DNA of 64,000 nucleotides from Microcoleus vaginatus_C (GCA_040004035.1 JAMPLN010000011.1); one strand, 5' to 3'. Numbered from the stretch's first letter, positions 36,644 through 46,029 are shown. The notes: generated by a model from the sequence alone, not told the origin. Program-made: numbers and translations.

Positions 36644-38089
36644 ATGCTGCTTGGAATAGATTTAGGAACAGGCTCTGCTAAGGCTTTGCTCCTAGCGACA
36701 GACGGAACCACTATAGGTGAAGCATCAAGCTCTTATCCTGTTCATGCACCCCAACCAGGATGGGCTGAGTCGGAACCAGGGGATTGGTGGTTAGCTGTTG
36801 GCGAGGCTGTTAGGAAGGCAGTGGAAAATCACGCTCAAGAGGTACAGGCGATCGCACTTTCAGGGCAAATGCACGGTGTTGTCCTAGCAGATGAGTCGGG
36901 TCAGCCCCTGCGCCCTGCTATCCTCTGGGCAGACACTCGCTCTAGTGCCACGCTTAGCGCTTATCATTCGCTCGATGCCGCTATTCGAGAGCGCTTGGGC
37001 AACCCGGTTACGGCTGGAATGGCGGGTCCAACTTTGTTGTGGCTACGAGAACACGAGGCTACTGTGTACACCGAAGCGCGTTGGGCACTCCAGCCAAAAG
37101 ATTGGCTGCGGTTACGGATGACTGGAGAAGTTGCAACCGAACCATCTGATGCTAGTGGTACTTTGCTTTACGATGTTGTGTCGGATAACTGGGCCGAGGA
37201 TGCCATCTGGGCGCTGAATCTACGTGGTGATTGGTTACCAAAAATTATCCCCTCTAGTGCGATCGCAGGCTATTTAACAACTGTTGCTTCAGAGCATCTT
37301 GGCTTAAGAGTTGGCTTACCCGTTATTGCTGGTGCGGCGGATACGGCAGCGGCGGCGCTTGGTAACGGACTACTAGAGCCTGGATTGGTTCAATTAACCA
37401 TCGGCACAGGCGCTCAAATCATTACACTTCGATCGCAACCAATTATCGATCGTCATGGTCGTACCCATCTCTATCGAGCGGCCGTACCTAACCAGTGGTA
37501 CGCCCTTGCAGCCATGCAAAATGCGGGGCTAGCGCTTGAGTGGGTGCGAGGTATCCTCGGCTTGAGCTGGCAGCAAGTCTATACTCAAGCGTTTTCTGTT
37601 CCCCCAGGATGTGAAGGATTGACATTTTTGCCATACCTCACGGGTGAGCGAACTCCACACCTCGATCCCTATGTACGTGGGGCATGGGTGGGGCTTGGAC
37701 TGCATCACACACAGGCGCACCTGATGAGGGCAGCTTTAGAGGGAGTTGCTTTTGCCTTGCGACAAGGTTTTGAGGCACTTGAAGCAACAGGTTTTAAAGC
37801 GACAGAACTGCGTTTAGCAGGCGGTGGAACTGCAGAAATGCCTTGGAAACAATTACTGACCGATGTATTGAGAATACCCCTCTATGCAACTACAGTTGCT
37901 GCGGCTTCCGCGCGTGGTGCTGCTCTACTGGCGGGTATCGGAATTGGCGTATACGCAGATGCTAATGACACCATCAAACTGGCAGCCACACCAATGCTTG
38001 CTGCCACTCCCCAATCAGTTGATCCAATCCTAGAAGAGGCTTGGTTTCGATATCAATCTCTTTATCCACGACTTAAAAAAATGTCATAG
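36644..38089 (+). CDS. xylB: Xylulokinase
   Basis: The 481-residue FGGY-family kinase has the N-terminal phosphate-binding start (LLGIDLGTGSAKALLL), SGQMHGVVLADESG (substrate site, MHG typical of xylulokinase), LRPAILWADTR, PKDWLRLRMTGE and the C-terminal LRLAGGGTAEMPWKQLLTD adenosine motif. It phosphorylates D-xylulose to D-xylulose 5-phosphate with ATP, entering the pentose-phosphate pathway. Full length for the family. It follows the sensor kinase by 20 bp with a GGAGGATTAGG ribosome site. With the polyol dehydrogenases it suggests a route polyol to xylulose to xylulose 5-phosphate. Confidence 0.93.
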   Translation: MLLGIDLGTGSAKALLLATDGTTIGEASSSYPVHAPQPGWAESEPGDWWLAVGEAVRKAVENHAQEVQAIALSGQMHGVVLADESGQPLRPAILWADTRSSATLSAYHSLDAAIRERLGNPVTAGMAGPTLLWLREHEATVYTEARWALQPKDWLRLRMTGEVATEPSDASGTLLYDVVSDNWAEDAIWALNLRGDWLPKIIPSSAIAGYLTTVASEHLGLRVGLPVIAGAADTAAAALGNGLLEPGLVQLTIGTGAQIITLRSQPIIDRHGRTHLYRAAVPNQWYALAAMQNAGLALEWVRGILGLSWQQVYTQAFSVPPGCEGLTFLPYLTGERTPHLDPYVRGAWVGLGLHHTQAHLMRAALEGVAFALRQGFEALEATGFKATELRLAGGGTAEMPWKQLLTDVLRIPLYATTVAAASARGAALLAGIGIGVYADANDTIKLAATPMLAATPQSVDPILEEAWFRYQSLYPRLKKMS

Positions 38090-38207
38090 GAGTTATGCCT
38101 AAAGGGGGAGGTACTAGAACCTATCCACAATTTACTCTTAAGCTAAGACTGTTTAACATCTGTCAAAGAAAATAACTAAGTTTACTACAAGAAGAGGTAG
38201 ATATTAC

Positions 38208-39788
38208 ATGAATATATTAGCTGGAATTAAGTTACAAAAATCAGCCGAGACCTCGGATGTATATATACGGTGTAATGAATCTGCATCTATAAACTACCAG
38301 GAAGATGACAAAAAAGTTGTTTTATCTCAGGGTGGTGTTGTCTCCTCAAATTCTTACTTTAATTCGTTTTACGAGAGATATTATACTCAATATACAACTC
38401 TTAGCTCTATCTACTATGTGCTGAAACTTGAAGGCGATTTTAAAGTTTCTGTTTACAGAGAATTTGATGGACAAAAAAACAAAGAAATAATTTCTGAAGA
38501 GAGCTTTGAGAAATGTCAATTCTCTGACCCTGTAAAAATCTCACCAATAAATCTCCTTCAAGGCAAAAAAGCGGGCAGAATATATTTTGAAATAACCTGT
38601 TCTAGTGAACATGGTGAATTTAAAGGAGGATGGATAGCAACTGATCAAAGTAAAACTAGAGAAGTATCATTGGGGATTGTCATTTGCACCTTTAAAAAAG
38701 AGGACTTCATACAAAATACATTAACTGCAATTTTTCAAGATGATTTGCTAGAAACCAAAGACTTTAAAGTATTCGTTGTTGATAATGGTAGAACTTTAGA
38801 TGAAGCTGATTTCGGAAAGCCAAAATTGAGGCTAGTTCCTAATATAAATGCTGGTGGAAGCGGGGGCTTTACCAGAGGGTTGGTCGAAGCTTTAGAGGAA
38901 AAAAAATATTCTCATTTTTTGCTTATGGATGATGATATAGAGTTAGAAAGTGAATGTATTTATAAATTATTTCCTTTGTATGAATACGCCACTTCGGATT
39001 TTGCTGTAGCGGGTGGACTGCTAAATTTACAGAAAAAGCATATGTTGTATGAAGCAGGAGCATCGTACAACGCCTATTCTAAAACTAGAGGATTTGGGCC
39101 TGGGGCATTAATTGCTTTAAATTATAATATCGATTTACGAGATTCTAATTCTCTCAACAGGTTGCTCAAGGAAGAAGATGTAGACTATGGCGGATTTTGG
39201 TTTTTCTCTTTTTCTAAGGAACTTGTCGAACAAACTAAATTACCGCTGCCTTTATTTATCAAAATAGATGATGTAGAGTTTGGTTTAAGAATAAAAGAGT
39301 TGGGCAATAACATTGTAGCTTTTCCATCAATGGCGGTGTGGCATCAACCAGCGGCGGCCAAAAATGTAAATTGGGAAAATTATTATTATATCCGCAATGA
39401 TTTAATAGCTTATTCCATCCATTATTCTCCAGAATATATGGCTGCAGTTGAGCATTTGACAAAAGTAATACTTCAGGCTTTAGCAAAATTTGATTATAAT
39501 CATGTAGAGATGGTTGTAAAAGCTTTTGAAGACTATCTAAAAGGCCCAGATTTTATCAAAAACACTGACCCAGAAACCTTTCACATGAGCATTGTAAAGC
39601 TTAGTAAAAGCTATAATAACCAAAATGAGGTAGATAAAGTAGCTGGTACTAACCTTTTGACTAGGTGGTTTAAAGTTGCTGCTGAAGGTATTAATGAATG
39701 GTCATCCGTAAGTGAAAAATGGAAAAGAGCTTCACAGGAGATGACATCTACTATATTTTGGCAGCAATACCTTGGGCTAAAGAAATAG
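38208..39788 (+). CDS. GlfT2-like galactofuranosyltransferase (GT2)
   Basis: The 526-residue product has an N-terminal beta-sandwich (about 1-155), a GT-A fold starting at VSLGIVICTFKKEDFIQNTL, the metal-binding triad FLLMDDDIELES (DDD, near 247), and a late VWHQPAAAKN motif with the family His, then a helical C-terminal part. This layout matches GlfT2-type polymerases that add galactofuranose from UDP-Galf. The acceptor is unknown; surface polysaccharide or glycolipid synthesis is likely. The coding sequence is much richer in A+T than the neighbours, and a degraded tnpB relic follows it, which suggests horizontal acquisition. A GAAGAGGTAG ribosome site precedes the ATG. Confidence 0.88.
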   Translation: MNILAGIKLQKSAETSDVYIRCNESASINYQEDDKKVVLSQGGVVSSNSYFNSFYERYYTQYTTLSSIYYVLKLEGDFKVSVYREFDGQKNKEIISEESFEKCQFSDPVKISPINLLQGKKAGRIYFEITCSSEHGEFKGGWIATDQSKTREVSLGIVICTFKKEDFIQNTLTAIFQDDLLETKDFKVFVVDNGRTLDEADFGKPKLRLVPNINAGGSGGFTRGLVEALEEKKYSHFLLMDDDIELESECIYKLFPLYEYATSDFAVAGGLLNLQKKHMLYEAGASYNAYSKTRGFGPGALIALNYNIDLRDSNSLNRLLKEEDVDYGGFWFFSFSKELVEQTKLPLPLFIKIDDVEFGLRIKELGNNIVAFPSMAVWHQPAAAKNVNWENYYYIRNDLIAYSIHYSPEYMAAVEHLTKVILQALAKFDYNHVEMVVKAFEDYLKGPDFIKNTDPETFHMSIVKLSKSYNNQNEVDKVAGTNLLTRWFKVAAEGINEWSSVSEKWKRASQEMTSTIFWQQYLGLKK

Positions 39789-39891
39789 AATTGACCGCCT
39801 CCACTGGTTGATGGTTGACAGCTTAGGCCGCCAGCAACTCAACGATTCACAACAAAAGCGCCTTGGAATTAATTGTGGTAGTTGACACTCC

Positions 39892-40091
39892 CCCGTCACA
39901 ACGTAGCTTGACGGGGAATTCTTCCTTCACAGCTTGATGCCAAGTAAAAGCAGTGCCTTTACTTGGTCTTACTCTACCTCCAGAAGCTACGAAGGTTGCC
40001 CTACACCTCAAATTCGTAAACCTTGATCTCTAATGTTTTTTAGCTGCATTGATGTTTATATCAGGGTGAGGCCCGCATTAGGGCATTCCCA
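39892..40091 (-). pseudogene. Degraded tnpB C-terminus with IS200/IS605 right end
   Basis: On the minus strand the sequence reads WECP, then (after a one-base shift) CGPHPDININAAK, and then after another shift IRDQGLRI. This is the TnpB zinc-ribbon and last RuvC Asp region (WxCPxCGxxHDRDINAAKNI). Downstream, TTCCCCGTCAAGC ... GACGGGGGAGTGTCAA is the hairpin tip of an IS200/IS605 right end. The rest of the gene is gone. The 39789-40246 gap holds nothing else recognised; upstream ORFs there look random. Confidence 0.65.
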
Positions 40092-40246
40092 CTTTCTGAT
40101 ATCCAATGAAAGCCAATTTACAGGAGATTGCCAGCTTATAGACGGCAATAGCAGCATTTAGAAACCAGTTTTTTAGATGTTGAGGATTAATTAAATAAGC
40201 GTGCGAAGTGCGACCCTGATTTAGTATCACATGGAAGCAACTTGAG

Positions 40247-41062
40247 TTAAATGATGACATAATCTTCGTCCAAAACAGCTTGAGTGACCTGTGGTTCCGG
40301 CTCTACTGGGTCGCTGTAATGAGTCTCAATGTGTTGGATGAAACTTTCCCGATAAGCTTTGAGATGCGAGTTAAGTGCTTCGAGATCCTGCTCTCCTGTC
40401 GCGTAACCCCTCTCTCTTCGGAAGTGACCGGATTCCTTAACAAAAGCCATGTCAACTTGCCACAAAGCTTTATCAATCGGGCGATATGCCAAATCAACAA
40501 TATCGTAAGCGGCGAAGCCTTGGGACTTCATAAAGCTCATTACATCATACATCTGACCGAACAAAGTAACTTCTACAATTACATATTCAGTCTGCTGCAA
40601 AATCTCAGTTGCTCCCGCTAAAACATCTAACTCCTGTCCGTCTACATCAACTTTAATTAAATACGGGCCTGGCAAATTTCTTTCCCTGCATATTCCATCC
40701 AGGGTAATTGCTGGTATGTTTCTCAGATAAGGATTGCTGCTGTCAGTAACCCGATTTTCAGAAAGTGAAGAATGCACCATACCGGGACTGACGCTGAGGG
40801 TGAAAACTCCCGATTCTTTGGTCGCTGCTGCAATAATGTATTCTGCACTTTTGAGCTTGCGGCAAATTTTGGCGAGGTAAGGTTCATTTTCGGCGATGGG
40901 TTCAATGAGCAAATGTCGCGAATTGGGGAAAGTTTCGTAAAGGTTAAAAGTTCCCAAGGCTGCACCGACATCAATCACAGTTTTTGGTTGAAAACCTAAC
41001 TTTTTAGCCAGCAGCAAGCTGCCTGACATCGAGTTTCTGAGAGGTTCTGTTTGTTGGTTCAC
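40247..41062 (-). CDS. FkbM-family methyltransferase
   Basis: The 271-residue product has the SAM-binding Rossmann start (KTVIDVGAALGTFNLYETFPN, about residues 33-53), then LLIEPIAENEPYL, the FkbM-type LIKVDVDGQELDVLAGA (about 142-158) and YVIVEVTLFGQMYD. FkbM enzymes are O-methyltransferases that often act on sugars in glycans or on polyketides. Its position next to a glycosyltransferase suggests sugar methylation in surface glycan synthesis, which is inference. Full length. Convergent to the glycosyltransferase gene with the tnpB relic between them. Confidence 0.87.
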   Translation of the reverse strand: MNQQTEPLRNSMSGSLLLAKKLGFQPKTVIDVGAALGTFNLYETFPNSRHLLIEPIAENEPYLAKICRKLKSAEYIIAAATKESGVFTLSVSPGMVHSSLSENRVTDSSNPYLRNIPAITLDGICRERNLPGPYLIKVDVDGQELDVLAGATEILQQTEYVIVEVTLFGQMYDVMSFMKSQGFAAYDIVDLAYRPIDKALWQVDMAFVKESGHFRRERGYATGEQDLEALNSHLKAYRESFIQHIETHYSDPVEPEPQVTQAVLDEDYVII

Positions 41063-41268
41063 AATTTTTTCCTACTTTTTTGAAGGTAGATAAACGTCAA
41101 ATTGGTGGGAGGTTGTGTTGGTTCCTCAATCTCAAATATTCCACTATTCTCTACATTTTTTCTTAGTAACAGGCTTTTGGGTCTGTTCCACAAAAGAATT
41201 GATTTGTAATGGAACAGGCCGAAAAGCTTTTGAGATTGTTGCTAGATGTGAGTCAACCCAACCTGCTA

Positions 41269-41775
41269 CTATTTAGCCGACTTCTGCGCCTTGTTTTCCG
41301 GTTCGACAGATTGCAAAGCTTCGTCGAGAATTGCCCGTGCTTCTTCGGCTTTACTTCTAGCTTCTCGATAGCGGACGTTAGCTTGAGCAAAGTTTTTGAG
41401 AACCTTGAAACCATCTTTCAAACGACCAATTTCCTCGGCAGTCACAGCCTCATCTGTAAACAAAATGTCGATCGCCGCCCGGATTTTGAGTGCTTCCTCG
41501 CGGGATTCCATCACTTTCAATTTGAGACTTGCCAAATTGCTCAAAATCTGCACGGCTTCAGTAATCGCGTCCTCGCCTTCAGACGCAGCATCTTCGATAT
41601 CCTTAACTTCAACAAACTGCTTGGGCCCAAATCCCTCCACGAGTTCCGTAGGCAGCTTTCCCTCATCCATGAGATCCATCAGCCGATCCATCGCTTCTTC
41701 CCGGGCTTTGGCTGAATCTTTCCCTTTGACAGTTAAAATAATTTCGGGGCTTTGAGGAAGTGTATAGCGAACCAT
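41269..41775 (-). CDS. Conserved hypothetical protein, coiled-coil tail
   Basis: The 168-residue product (ATG at 41775, reading VRYTLPQSPEIILTVKGKD) is soluble and mostly helical, with a charged C-terminal half that looks like a coiled coil (SREEALKIRAAIDILF, REARSKAEEARAILDEALQ). A typical cyanobacterial protein, but I do not recognise a named family. The TTG start nine codons upstream is unlikely since the ATG begins a better domain edge. It is divergent from the small membrane protein at 41913, 137 bp away. Confidence 0.7.
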   Translation of the reverse strand: MVRYTLPQSPEIILTVKGKDSAKAREEAMDRLMDLMDEGKLPTELVEGFGPKQFVEVKDIEDAASEGEDAITEAVQILSNLASLKLKVMESREEALKIRAAIDILFTDEAVTAEEIGRLKDGFKVLKNFAQANVRYREARSKAEEARAILDEALQSVEPENKAQKSAK

Positions 41776-41912
41776 ATTTTGACAGCCTGTGCGCGAAAAC
41801 AATTGAATGATATTTTATCTTTATTCGATCGCCAGTTGCAGCTATCAATCTGCTCCCTTACCAACCGCTTGCCAAAACTTGACACATATACACTCAAAAG
41901 GAACCCTCGACA

Positions 41913-42155
41913 ATGAAAGATAAATTTCTTAACTTGCTTAACTTGCTTTTAGTAGCTGATGTGTTTTTCGTCTTTGCCATTTTTGGGTGGTTTGTGATCG
42001 CAGTAGCAGGTCGCTCGACCGGGGTGAATCTCGGTTTTGATTTGTGGTACAGTCTCTGGCAGCCCGTATTTAATCCCGCCCTGGGAATTCTTATGGGCGG
42101 TGCTATTCTCAGCGGTATAATTAACCAAGTTTCTAAACGCCTCAATCCCAAGTAA
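41913..42155 (+). CDS. Small two-helix membrane protein
   Basis: The 80-residue product has two clear hydrophobic helices (about residues 8-32 and 54-70) joined by a loop with a Trp-rich LWYSLWQPVFNPALG stretch and a basic C-terminus. It is conserved-looking and cyanobacterial in style, but I cannot name the family. The start ATG follows an AAAGGAACC ribosome site. It stands alone before pfkA. Confidence 0.7.
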   Translation: MKDKFLNLLNLLLVADVFFVFAIFGWFVIAVAGRSTGVNLGFDLWYSLWQPVFNPALGILMGGAILSGIINQVSKRLNPK

Positions 42156-42467
42156 AATTGATGTTTTGTTGGAGACGGTGATTGGCGATGCTACTTAGTT
42201 GCCGATCGAACTTGTGGAATGCGTCAGAGATGACGCACTCAATTAGGTCGATGAAGCTTGAAAATACATAAGTAGTCAAAAACGAGTGAAACGCTCCCCA
42301 TAAGAGCGAGATCTTATAAAAGCAATCACAAAAGTTATGATTGCTTTACATTCTGTTACAGAGTAAAGTTTATTTTCGCCTACCTATTAGGTCGGAAATA
42401 AGGATTGGACGATCGGGATCTAAAAAAATCAAGTCATGTTCTGAGTAACAAAAGTCGGGCATTAATT
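42156..42467. other. Intergenic region before pfkA, with hairpins
   Basis: AAAGCAATCA (42319-42328) pairs with TGATTGCTTT (42338-42347), a 10-bp stem, and GCGTCA-GAGA-TGACGC lies at about 42221-42236. The first could terminate transcription of the small membrane gene. No gene is seen. Confidence 0.5.
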
Positions 42468-43550
42468 ATGGGAGAACAAAAATGTATCGGTATCCTCACC
42501 AGCGGGGGTGACTGTGCAGGCTTAAACGCAGTTATCCGAGCCGTTGTCCACCGCGCAACGGGAACTTACAATTGGAAAGTCATGGGCATTCGTCAAGCCA
42601 CCAAGGGATTGATGAGTCGTCCCCCTCAAGCAATTCCCTTGGATATTGAGAAAGTAGACTCGTGGCTCACCATTGGCGGTACGATGCTAGGCACGACAAA
42701 TGAGGGCAATCCTTTTGCCTTCCCGATGTCTGATGGGACTCTACGCGATTGTTCTGAGGACATTATCGAAGGCTATCACCAACTAGGTTTGGATGCCTTA
42801 ATTGGCATTGGTGGCGATGGCAGTCTTGCCATTCTCAGGAAGATTGCTCAACAAGGTAATTTGAATTTAGTTGCTATTCCTAAAACTATTGATAATGATG
42901 TCGGAATTACCGAGCGTTCTATCGGTTTTGATACGGCTGTCAATATTGCTACTGAAGCACTAGATCGCTTGCATTTTACTGCCGCCAGTCACAGTCGCGT
43001 TATGATTGTTGAAGTCATGGGACGCGATGCCGGACATATTGCGATCAGTGCCGGAATTTCTGGGGGAGCTGATATAATTCTGATTCCCGAAATCCCTTAC
43101 AAAATTTCCCAAATCTGCGCCCAAATCCAAGAACGCCAAGACAGGGGAAAAAACTACTGTTTAATTATAGTAGCGGAGGCTGTTCGCACAGAAGCAGGCG
43201 AATTAGTAATGCACACAAATCGCTTAGGTCAAAGTCGATTAGGCGGAATTGGTCAGTATTTAGCTGATACAATTTCTGACTGTAGCGGTGCAGAAACCCG
43301 CGTCACCGTTTTGGGACATACTCAACGCGGGGGAACTCCTTCACCGCTAGAAAGATTAATTGCTTCGGCTTTTGGCGTGGCAGCAGTTGATTTAGTTGCC
43401 GAAGAGAAATACGACTGCATGGTATCTTGGCAAAAGCGGGAAGTTGTGAGCGTTCCTCTGGAAGATGCGATCGCCAAATACAGACCTGTAGAGTTCAATG
43501 GTACTCTGGTTAAAACTGCCCGCGGTTTAGGGATTTGTCTGGGAGACTAA
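42468..43550 (+). CDS. pfkA: 6-phosphofructokinase
   Basis: The 360-residue product (ATG 42468) has the phosphofructokinase core: ILTSGGDCAGLNAVIRA, IGIGGDGSLAIL (GGDGS at about 115-119) and AIPKTIDNDV (about 137-145). It phosphorylates fructose 6-phosphate to the 1,6-bisphosphate in glycolysis. The Gly in GGDGS is the ATP-type residue, whereas the Lys in PKTIDND is the type seen in pyrophosphate-using and mixed-group enzymes, so phosphoryl donor is not certain. The upstream TTG at 42405 is rejected because the family core begins after the ATG. Confidence 0.92.
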   Translation: MGEQKCIGILTSGGDCAGLNAVIRAVVHRATGTYNWKVMGIRQATKGLMSRPPQAIPLDIEKVDSWLTIGGTMLGTTNEGNPFAFPMSDGTLRDCSEDIIEGYHQLGLDALIGIGGDGSLAILRKIAQQGNLNLVAIPKTIDNDVGITERSIGFDTAVNIATEALDRLHFTAASHSRVMIVEVMGRDAGHIAISAGISGGADIILIPEIPYKISQICAQIQERQDRGKNYCLIIVAEAVRTEAGELVMHTNRLGQSRLGGIGQYLADTISDCSGAETRVTVLGHTQRGGTPSPLERLIASAFGVAAVDLVAEEKYDCMVSWQKREVVSVPLEDAIAKYRPVEFNGTLVKTARGLGICLGD

Positions 43551-43746
43551 ACAATTACCCGTCCGATTTCTCAAAGTTTTAGTCGGGGACGCACTCAGAA
43601 CCACGAAACTCGGTTAACCGAGACTGAGGGTTTTAAGCCAGTGTATTGTGGTTAAAAAAACCAAGGTGCTCACCGGCCGTGCTTCCAGGACTAATATTAA
43701 CCTGGAAGTAGTGGCGTTTCAACTAGGATTAGTGTACCTTGCAATT

Positions 43747-43791
43747 AGTTCCGAGCGAGTATCGACATCGAGTGCGATCGCGCTCGGAACT
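43747..43791. repeat. 11-bp inverted repeat between pfkA and thioesterase
   Basis: AGTTCCGAGCG (43747-43757) pairs with CGCTCGGAACT (43781-43791) across a GATCGC-rich loop. It could be a terminator or a mobile palindrome. The rest of 43551-43824 has no gene. Confidence 0.55.
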
Positions 43792-43824
43792 ACAAAATAC
43801 CGCAACAAGTAGAAAGGTGAGAAA

Positions 43825-44247
43825 TTGACACCATTTACTGCACAAATTAGAGTGCGTCATTACGAAATGGACGCCCTCGGTCACGTCAATAATGCTGTCT
43901 ACCAGCATTATTTAGAACACGCTGCGATCGAACATTTAGAACACTTGGGATTTACACTCGATCGCTACCGGGAACTGGGCGGCGTGTTTGTAATGCGGCG
44001 GATAGAGATTGACTATTTGCGATCGGCCGCTGCGGGCGATCGATTGGAGATATCTACTTGGATCGAACAAATGCGCGGCCCGCGCGCTGTCCGCCGCTAC
44101 GAAATTCGCTTACTTGGAAATGACGAAATATTGTTAAAAGCCGAGGCGCTTTGGGTTTGGGTTGAAGTTACCACCATGCGACCGCGAGCAATTCCCAAAC
44201 AAATAATTGATATTTTTGAATCACAATCTCAAGCATTACCAACATAG
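43825..44247 (+). CDS. Acyl-CoA thioesterase, hotdog fold
   Basis: The 140-residue product is a 4-hydroxybenzoyl-CoA thioesterase-type hotdog protein: RVRHYEMDALGHVNNAVYQHYLEHA holds the family Asp and the HVNN turn, followed by VMRRIEIDYLRSAAAGDRLEI. It hydrolyses acyl-CoA thioesters; the phylloquinone-pathway DHNA-CoA thioesterase of cyanobacteria is of this class, so that role is possible. The start is TTG (43825) with AGAAAGGTGAGAA before it; there is no ATG until codon 14, inside the conserved core. Confidence 0.83.
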   Translation: MTPFTAQIRVRHYEMDALGHVNNAVYQHYLEHAAIEHLEHLGFTLDRYRELGGVFVMRRIEIDYLRSAAAGDRLEISTWIEQMRGPRAVRRYEIRLLGNDEILLKAEALWVWVEVTTMRPRAIPKQIIDIFESQSQALPT

Positions 44248-44497
44248 ATAAAAAATCAACTATTATATTTGCAAAATTATGTAAAAATCTATTGGTTTGT
44301 AGTGAGGACTTCAGTCCCCTATTCCCCGTTTGTAGAAGTGCAAAAAGTTGATTGTCGCCGGGGCCGCAAATTCCGATGGCAAAAAGTCGGATTGCCCGCC
44401 TGCCAGTTTGGATGCCACAGAGGTACGATGGAATATAGGGAGGGAGGCCAAGCCGGCGAAGGTTAAGCTTGGTGACAATACCCACAGGAAGGAAAAA

Positions 44498-45946
44498 ATG
44501 ACACTTAACTTGCGGCGACCGATTTTAATAGGCGGAATAGGACTTTCAGCAGCGCTGTGGCTGCTGGAAACTCTACAGCATTCGGGTTCAGAAATGGGCG
44601 AAACAGCACTCATCGGCTTGGCTGCTGCCGGTGCGGGGTATTGGTGGTGGAAGCAACAATCCCCCAAACTGGAACTCGCACTCCCGGAACCCCTGGCGAA
44701 CCGGGAAGCAGCCGAAAAAGCGATCGCGGCTTCCGAAGCCACTATTAAATTGCTGGCTTCAGAAGCTCCAAACTCCGCCGATCCTGCTAATCTAACAGCA
44801 AAGCTCGATCGGCTCAGAAGCGAATTAGACAGACAAGATTTGCGGATTACCGTAACTGGCGGCAAAGCTGTCGGCAAAACAGCCTTAATTCAAGTTTTAA
44901 ATTCTAATTGGGCATCTCAACACCCGCAAAAGCTTAGTTTACAAGAAACAGCACCGCTATTTGCTAATACGAATGCCGATGCCAAAATCAATGGTGATTT
45001 AGCGCTGTTTGTGACAGCGGGCGACATCACAGATTCCGAATTTCAAACATTATCTCAGCTAGCAGCAGCAGGTCAGCGCGTGCTGCTAGTCTGGAACAAA
45101 CAAGACCAATATTTGCCAGAACAGCAGTCGCAGGTTTTGAACTCTTTGCAGCAGAAAATGCAAGGAATATTGGGAACCGAAGATATAATTGCGATGGCAG
45201 CTTCTCCCAATTCTATTAAAGTGCGCCAGCACCAAGCGGACGGCACATTTAAAGAACGCATCGAAAAACAAGTCTCTCAACTCGACGCGCTGACGGAAAG
45301 ATTGACTAAAATCTTAACTGAAGAACGGCAACAGTTGGTCTGGGCGAGTGCAGTGCGCGAGGCTGCAAGTATCAAGTTAGAGGCAAAAACCTTATTAAAT
45401 GCGGTCAGGCGCGATCGGGCAATTCCCATTATCGAACAATATCAGTACATCGCCGCCGCCACCGTGTTTGCCAATCCGGTTCCCGCTTTAGACTTGCTAG
45501 CAACAACCGCCATCAGCACCCAGCTCGTAATCGACCTCGGCGCTATCTACCAGCGAAAGTTTTCCTTAGACCAAGCTAAGACAGTAGCGGCTACTTTGGC
45601 TAATCAAATGTTCAAATTGGGATTAGTAGAACTGTCTACCCAAACTATCACTGGACTGCTCAAAAGCAATGCCGTCACCTATGTAGCAGGAGGCGCGGTG
45701 CAGGGAATTAGTGCAGCATATTTTACCAGAATAGCAGGACTGAGTTTAATTGAATATTTCCAAAGTCAAGAACTGGAAACTGCTGCCCAAGGCATTTTCA
45801 ATCTCGACCAGTTGACTAAAACTTTGCAAGCAGTATTTACGCAAAATCAGCAAGTTTCCTTCTTGCAATCTTTCGTCAACCAAGTGGCGAGTCGCCTTTC
45901 ATCTCAGGTATCTGGGCCCGAAACCGTTAAGTCGGTTGCCAATTAG
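44498..45946 (+). CDS. DUF697 GTPase-like protein 1
   Basis: From ATG 44498 (with AGGAAGG before it) the product has 482 residues: a N-terminal hydrophobic helix, a helical spacer, a P-loop (TGGKAVGKTAL) and an NKQD guanine motif in VWNKQDQ, then a C-terminal DUF697 membrane region (about residues 290-450) with VFANPVPALDLLATTAIS and YVAGGAVQGISAAYFTRI. DUF697 proteins are membrane-linked GTPases of unknown role. The G3 motif is not evident, so the GTPase is degenerate. It is followed by another DUF697 protein gene, so the pair may act together. Confidence 0.82.
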   Translation: MTLNLRRPILIGGIGLSAALWLLETLQHSGSEMGETALIGLAAAGAGYWWWKQQSPKLELALPEPLANREAAEKAIAASEATIKLLASEAPNSADPANLTAKLDRLRSELDRQDLRITVTGGKAVGKTALIQVLNSNWASQHPQKLSLQETAPLFANTNADAKINGDLALFVTAGDITDSEFQTLSQLAAAGQRVLLVWNKQDQYLPEQQSQVLNSLQQKMQGILGTEDIIAMAASPNSIKVRQHQADGTFKERIEKQVSQLDALTERLTKILTEERQQLVWASAVREAASIKLEAKTLLNAVRRDRAIPIIEQYQYIAAATVFANPVPALDLLATTAISTQLVIDLGAIYQRKFSLDQAKTVAATLANQMFKLGLVELSTQTITGLLKSNAVTYVAGGAVQGISAAYFTRIAGLSLIEYFQSQELETAAQGIFNLDQLTKTLQAVFTQNQQVSFLQSFVNQVASRLSSQVSGPETVKSVAN

Positions 45947-45990
45947 AAGTAGTCCAGCATCTGATGTTAAATTGGGTCGATTGCCCAGGA

Positions 45991-46029
45991 AGTAGGTAGG
46001 GACACGGCAGTGCCGTGTCCCTACCTACT
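45991..46029. repeat. Perfect 39-bp palindrome
   Basis: AGTAGGTAGGGACACGGCA, a central G, and TGCCGTGTCCCTACCTACT form a 19-bp perfect stem. The core GGGACACGGCAGTGCC is a dispersed cyanobacterial palindrome type. It lies between the two DUF697 genes. Confidence 0.8.

Noticed and set aside
40078..40260. A 60-codon minus-strand open frame next to the tnpB relic
   Set aside because: It does not extend the TnpB match and has no family features.
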